From contig CM037596.1 of assembly GCA_021018995.1 (NCBI GenBank), positions 7,081,501 to 7,145,500 on the forward strand: a DNA stretch of 64,000 bases, written 5' to 3'. The stretch comes from Chloranthus sessilifolius (Eukaryota > Streptophyta > Magnoliopsida > Chloranthales > Chloranthaceae). Below are positions 59,145 through 64,000 of the stretch, one piece after another; position 1 is the stretch's first letter; each line of letters begins with the position of its first letter. Below the pieces are notes generated by a model that searched no databases, was not told the DNA's origin, and saw only the letters and a list, made by a program, of their open reading frames with translations. The translations under genes and the position numbers were made by a program.

Positions 59145-60776
59145 TTAGTTTTTCTCAAACTTCTTCTGCAACCGAGCTACATTCAGTGTTGCTGCCACAA
59201 AAAGCTTATCTTGTATGCCATCAAAGAATTCAAAATACGCCTTCCTCCAAGACTTGTTGAACAACAAAAAACCCCAAACTCCCCAAAATCCCCCTACAAA
59301 TCCCAGTATAATGCTAATGCAGAACCAAAACATTTTTGATCCATCATCAGTTTCATCTATGTCATCTTTGCTACCACCATCAAGTGTTGGATCTTGATAT
59401 GTTTGATCTTCTGGGCACTTTTCTGTAAGCGGAGGCCCACAGAGTTGATCGTTGCCGATATAAATAGATGAATCATTGAGAGTTTGAAGTTGGGTTCCCG
59501 TAGGAATTTTTCCCGACAAGTTGTTATATGAGAAGTTCAAAGAACTTAAAAAATTTAGAGAGGCCATGCTTGGGGGAATTGCACCTGAAAGATGGTTTCT
59601 CTTGAGATCAAGAGATTCCAGCTGATTCAAATTGCCGATAGTCGCTGGGATCTTCCCTTCCAATTCATTTAGTGACAAATTCAAACTTTGCAGTCCAACG
59701 AGAGTAGTTAGTTCTTGAGGGATTTTTCCTGATAAGTTATTACTTGATAAGTCTATGGTTATCACAAGTGAAAGGATCTTGCTATATCTTCGCTCAACAC
59801 CTTTTACCATCAAAGAAATGCTCTCTTCATACTTCATATAGGTATTGTTTGCACTAAAAAAGTCTGAAAACAATATATCCTTATTCATCCTCTGTCTTAC
59901 AACCATTGTAGCAAGATTTCCTAAACACGATGGAATGGTCCCTGATAGATGATTGCCCGCAAGGTCCAAAATCTGAAGTTCAGTAAGATGACATAATTGT
60001 GGAGGAATGTGCCCATATAACATATTTGAACGTAGTCGGAAAATTCTAAGATGTGATAGACTCTTTCCTTTTATTGCTGGTATTTTTCCAAAAAACGCAT
60101 TTTCCCCAAGATCAAGAGTAATCAACTCAGAACAATTTTCCAAACACAAAGGAATTTCCCCAATGAGATTGTTGTTATTCAAGTGCAATGATCTGAGGTA
60201 ATACATAGAACAAACCCAGCTAGGAATTTCTCCATATAGATGGTTGTGTGACAAATCCACAATTATCAAATCTTGCGAAAAATTCGAATATCCAGGAATT
60301 TCTCCTGCGAAATGATTTCTAGAGAGATCGAGCAGCGTCAAAGACCCCACAAAATTATATAGATGGTTAAGGGATCCTGATAATTGATTGTTAGAGAGAT
60401 CAAGTGCTTGGATTCCATCAGGCATCTGTGGCAATGGACCATGCAAATGGTTGGAGCTCATGAACAGATACTGCAGATTGGAAAAATTGGATAATTCTGG
60501 AATCTTGCTACTGATCTTGTTGTTCGAGAGATCCAAATAGTTGGATGAATTCCAACTCCAATATGGAATATCAGCTGAAATAGATGCATTGGACAAATCT
60601 ATATAGTAGAGTTGTTGAGTTTGCAACCACGTAGGAAATTTGGGCCCCACTTGGCAATTGCCCAATCCTATATGCCTGAGTTGAAAAGGAGGAACCCAAT
60701 CAGATTTCACTTTCAAGACTAAGGAGTTCAAAGAAATGTCTAACTTGTATAGACTTGTGAGATTTGCAAAGTGAGC
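59145..60776 (-). CDS. RLP C-terminal half: LRRs, membrane span and tail
   Basis: This is the open 3' part of the RLP locus, about 543 codons, bounded upstream by an in-frame TAA at 60777-60779. In order it encodes about a dozen LRRs and an island-like stretch (RMNKDILFSDFFSANNTYMK, then YEESISLMVKGVERRYSKIL, the usual YxxSI.LxxKG block). LRRs then resume (DLSSNNLSGKIPQELTTLVG) and a C-terminal cap follows (NDQLCGPPLTEKC). Next come an acidic juxtamembrane stretch (DGGSKDDIDETDDGSK), one membrane span at nucleotides about 59333-59260 (FWFCISIILGFVGGFWGVWG) and a short basic/aromatic tail ending KKFEKN. No kinase domain follows, so it is an RLP, not an RLK. No ATG start fits; a full gene needs upstream coding. 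Confidence 0.88.
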   Translation of the reverse strand, partial: AHFANLTSLYKLDISLNSLVLKVKSDWVPPFQLRHIGLGNCQVGPKFPTWLQTQQLYYIDLSNASISADIPYWSWNSSNYLDLSNNKISSKIPELSNFSNLQYLFMSSNHLHGPLPQMPDGIQALDLSNNQLSGSLNHLYNFVGSLTLLDLSRNHFAGEIPGYSNFSQDLIIVDLSHNHLYGEIPSWVCSMYYLRSLHLNNNNLIGEIPLCLENCSELITLDLGENAFFGKIPAIKGKSLSHLRIFRLRSNMLYGHIPPQLCHLTELQILDLAGNHLSGTIPSCLGNLATMVVRQRMNKDILFSDFFSANNTYMKYEESISLMVKGVERRYSKILSLVITIDLSSNNLSGKIPQELTTLVGLQSLNLSLNELEGKIPATIGNLNQLESLDLKRNHLSGAIPPSMASLNFLSSLNFSYNNLSGKIPTGTQLQTLNDSSIYIGNDQLCGPPLTEKCPEDQTYQDPTLDGGSKDDIDETDDGSKMFWFCISIILGFVGGFWGVWGFLLFNKSWRKAYFEFFDGIQDKLFVAATLNVARLQKKFEKN

Positions 60777-63700
60777 TTAAAATACACCCTCTAATGAATT
60801 ATTAGAGACATCCAAAAAGCTAGATTTGAAAGTTGCCCAAGACATTCGGAATAGTCCCATTGAACTTATTACTAGGAAGAGATAACGATTATCTGAAGAC
60901 AACGCACAAAGGAAATTAGAATTGGACCACTAAATTGGTTATTACTAAGGTCTAATGAAATCAAGGACGACATTCCTTGGAGAGAACTAGGAATGAGACC
61001 ACTAAACTGGTTAAAACTTAGATCTAATTCAGACAAAGATGACAAACTTCCAAGAGACACGGGTATCGAACCATTTAATTTATTCCTACAAGTCCTAATG
61101 TACTCAACAAGGACAATCTTCCAAGAGATGCAGGAATTGGACCAACAAGAGAGTTTCCTGTAAAATCAAGATTTTTTAAAAATTGAAACTCCTCTAACTC
61201 CTCTGGCAAAGACCCACTGAGTTTAGTGAAACGCAAATGCAAATCCTCTAATAAGCTATTCCCAATTTTACATCCGGACAAACTTTTTATAATTCCCTGA
61301 ATCTCTCCCCTAAGCTTAGAGTTAAACGACAAGTCTAACATGCGCAGCGTTAAAGACCCCACAAAATTACATAGATGGTTAAGGGATCCTGATAATTGAT
61401 TGTTAGAGAGATCAAGTGCTTGGATTCCATCAGGCATCTGTGGCAATGGACCATGCAAATGGTTGGAGCTCATGAGCAGATCTGCGAGATGGGAAAAATT
61501 GGATAATTCTGGAATCTTGCTACTGATCTTGTTGTTCGAGAGATCCAAATAGTTGGATGAATTCCAACTCCAATATGGAATATCAGCTGAAATAGATGCA
61601 TTGGACAAATCTATATAGTAGAGTTGTTGAGTTTGCAACCACGTAGGAAATTTGGGCCCCACTTGGCAATTGCGCAATCCTATATGCCTGAGTTGAAAAG
61701 GAGGAACCCAATCAGATTTCACTTTCAAGACTAAGGAGTTCAAAGAAATGTCTAACTTGTATAGACTTGTGAGATTTGCAAAGTGAGCTTAAAAATACAC
61801 CCTCTAATGAATTATTAGAGACATCCAATAAAGCTAGATTTGAAAGTTGCCCAAGACATACTGGAATAGTCCCATTGAACTTATTACTAGGAAGAGATAA
61901 CGTATCTAACGAAGACAACGCACAAAGGAAATTAGGAATTGGACCACTAAATTGGTTATTACTAAGGTCTAATGAAATCAAGGGCGACATTCCTTGGAGA
62001 GAACTAGGAATGAGACCACTAAACCATTAAAACTTAGATCTAATTAGACAAAAGATGACAAACTTCCAAGAGACACGGGTATCGAACCATTTAATTTATT
62101 CCTACAAGTCCTAATGTACTCAACAAGGACAATCTTCCAAGAGATGGAATTGGACCAACAAGAGAGTTTCTGTAAAATCAAGATTTTTAAAATTGAAACT
62201 CCCCTAACTCCTCCGCAAAGACCCACCGAGTTTAGTGAAGCATAAATGCAAATCCTCTAATAAGCTATTCCCAATTTTACATCGGACAAACTTTTATAAT
62301 TCCCGAATCTCTCCCTAAGCTCAGAGTTAAACGACAAGTCTAACATGCGCATTAAAGACCCACAAAATTACATAGATGGTTAAGGATCCGATAATTGATT
62401 GTTAGAGATCAAGTGCTTGGATTCCATCAGCATCCGTGGCAATGGACCATGCAAATGGTTGGAGCTCATGAATGACATCGCAGATGGGAAAAATTGGATA
62501 ATTCTCGAATCTTGCTATCGATCTTGTTGTTCGAGAGATCCAAATAGTTGGATGAATTCCAACTCCAATATGGAATATCAAAATAGATAGATGCATTGGA
62601 CAAATCTATATAGTAGAGTTGTTGAGTTTGCAACCACGTAGGAAATTTGGGCCCCACTTGGCAATTGCGCAATCCTATATGCCTGAGTTGAAAAGGAGGA
62701 ACCCAATCAGATTTCACTTTCAAGACTAAGGAGTTCAAAGAAATGTCTAACTTGTATAGACTTGTGAAATTTGCAAAGTGAGCAATACACCTCTAATGAA
62801 TTATTAGAGACATCCAATAAAGCTAGATTTGAAAGTTGCCCAAGACATTCTGGAATAGTCCCATTGAACTTATTACTAGGAAGAGATAACGTATCTAACG
62901 AAGACAACGCACAAAGGAAATTAGGAATTGGACCACTAAATTGGTTATTACTAAGGTCTAATGAAATCAAGGGCGACATTCCTTGGCGAGAACTAGGAAT
63001 GAGACCACTAAACTGGTTAAAACTTAGATCTAATTCAGACAAAGATGACAAACTTCCAAGAGACACGGGTATCGAACCATTTAATTTATTCCCTACAAGT
63101 CCTAATGTACTCAACAAGGACAATCTTCCAAGAGATGCAGGAATTGGACCAACAAGAGAGTTTCCTGTAAAATCAAGATTTTTTAAAAATTGAAACTCCC
63201 CTAACTCCTCTGGCAAAGACCCACTGAGTTTAGTGAAACGCAAATGCAAATCCTCTAATAAGCTATTCCCAATTTTACATCCGGACAAACTTTTTATAAT
63301 TCCCTGAATCTCTCCCCTAAGCTCAGAGTTAAACGACAAGTCTAACATGCGCAGCGTTAAAGACCCCACAAAATTACATAGATGGTTAAGGGATCCTGAT
63401 AATTGATTGTTAGAGAGATCAAGTGCTTGGATTCCATCAGGCATCTGTGGCAATGGACCATGCAAATGGTTGGAGCTCATGAACAGATACTGCAGATGGG
63501 AAAAATTGGATAATTCTGGAATCTTGCTACTGATCTTGTTGTTCGAGAGATCCAAATAGTTGGATGAATTCCAACTCCAATATGGAATATCAGCTGAAAT
63601 AGATGCATTGGACAAATCTATATAGTAGAGTTGTTGAGTTTGCAACCACGTAGGAAATTTGGGCCCCACTTGGCAATTGCGCAATCCTATATGCCTGAGT

Positions 63701-64000
63701 TGAAAAGGAGGAACCCAATCAGATTTCACTTTCAAGACTAAGGAGTTCAAAGAAATGTCTAACTTGTATAGACTTGTGAGATTTGCAAAGTGAGCTTCCG
63801 AAAATACACCCTCTAATGAATTATTAGAGACATCCAAAAAAGCTAGATTTGAAAGTTGCCCAAGACATTCAGGAATAGTCCCATTGAACTTATTACTAGG
63901 AAGAGATAACGATTCTAACGAAGACAACGCACAAAGGAAATTAGGAATTGGACCACTAAATTGGTTATTACTAAGGTCTAATGAAATCAAGGACGACATT
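59145..64000 (-). CDS. LRR receptor-like protein (EIX/Cf type) locus, partial
   Basis: The gene runs on the minus strand; its 5' end (signal peptide, LRRNT cap) lies beyond the right edge. The product is a plasma-membrane surface receptor without a kinase domain, of the class that senses fungal or other apoplastic signals together with SOBIR1-type kinases (family knowledge). Its LRRs follow LxxLDLSxNxLSGxIP. A segment of about 340 codons is repeated with starts at 63999, 62979, 61990 and 60973 (SDWVPPFQLRHIG marks each). The first copy is 1020 bases and fully open; the others are shorter through small indels, so the frame is lost near 62785, between 62030 and 62500, near 61790 and at 60777-60930. 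Either one gene with amplified LRR blocks has decayed, or the sequence has errors here. The frame 59145-60776 is intact to the stop. Confidence 0.8.
60974..61990 (-). repeat. LRR block 3 (1017 bases)
   Basis: Almost identical to block 1 apart from a small change at about 61787-61795 where GCTTCCGAAAATAC reads GCTTAAAAATAC. Confidence 0.88.
61991..62979 (-). repeat. LRR block 2 (989 bases), rich in short indels
   Basis: Aligned by eye to block 1, this copy lacks 31 bases net, spread over some 15 small changes mostly between 62030 and 62600 and near 62785. Examples: CCTCTGGCAAAG becomes CCTCCGCAAAG, ATCCGGACAAACTTTTTA becomes ATCGGACAAACTTTTA, and GGGATCCTGATAA becomes GGATCCGATAA. Confidence 0.88.
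62980..63999 (-). repeat. LRR block 1 (1020 bases, 340 codons, open)
   Basis: From MSSLISLDLS to the next LISLDLS. It joins in frame to block 2, showing that the duplication unit is an exact multiple of three. Confidence 0.88.

Noticed and set aside
59215-60201. Plus-strand open frames opposite the RLP
   Set aside because: They are shadows of the minus-strand LRR coding sequence.
1-64000. tRNA, rRNA or other structural RNA genes
   Set aside because: None was recognised by eye on either strand; a covariance-model scan would be needed to exclude small ones.

Overview
The window is nuclear DNA from a flowering plant. It has spliced genes with GT-AG introns, a PADRE-domain protein, an LRR receptor-like protein (RLP) locus, Ty1/copia elements primed by initiator-Met tRNA, Sirevirus features, and many MITEs of the CACTA, Mutator, hAT and PIF/Harbinger kinds. 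The species cannot be named from sequence alone. Gene density is low: two complete host genes and one large RLP locus cut by the right edge. Most of the rest is transposon sequence.

Layout. 1-1.2 kb: upstream region with a small MITE. 1.2-7.6 kb: a four-exon GDSL esterase/lipase gene (closest remembered relative GLIP6) whose introns are filled with MITEs, degenerate tracts and tandem duplications. 7.7-12 kb: intergenic MITEs. 12.04-12.53 kb: a single-exon PADRE (DUF4228) gene. 12.9-14.2 kb: nested MITEs. 14.97-35.24 kb: one nested retrotransposon stack. A copia element (A) is flanked by CAATT. Inside it lie an LTR-like insert (B, 19.24-21.08 kb), a Sirevirus-like copia element (C, 21.71-30.41 kb, flanked by TTAAC) and a long solo LTR (F, 30.73-35.13 kb, flanked by GAGGC). 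C itself holds a 2.6-kb solo LTR (D, flanked by GAGGT) and a CACTA-type MITE (E, flanked by ATC). 35.6-39.2 kb: duplicated MITE segments and AT-rich DNA. 39.28-47.22 kb: a reverse-strand copia element (G, flanked by TTTAT) split by a 3.5-kb solo LTR (H, flanked by GATGG). 47.5-57.5 kb: hAT-like and Mutator-like MITEs and LINE fragments. 59.1-64 kb: a reverse-strand RLP locus in which a block of about 340 codons (roughly 14 LRRs) recurs in tandem.

The strongest points are: a datable stack of insertions where almost every junction carries a matching target-site duplication; three very long solo LTRs of one apparent lineage, all sitting in copia elements; dense palindrome arrays inside LTRs; and in-frame amplification of a large LRR block, one copy of which carries so many short indels that a sequencing or assembly fault must be considered. 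No operon-like or clearly new enzymatic system was seen. The host genes look functionally independent: a secreted lipase, a small stress-type PADRE protein and a surface immune-type receptor.
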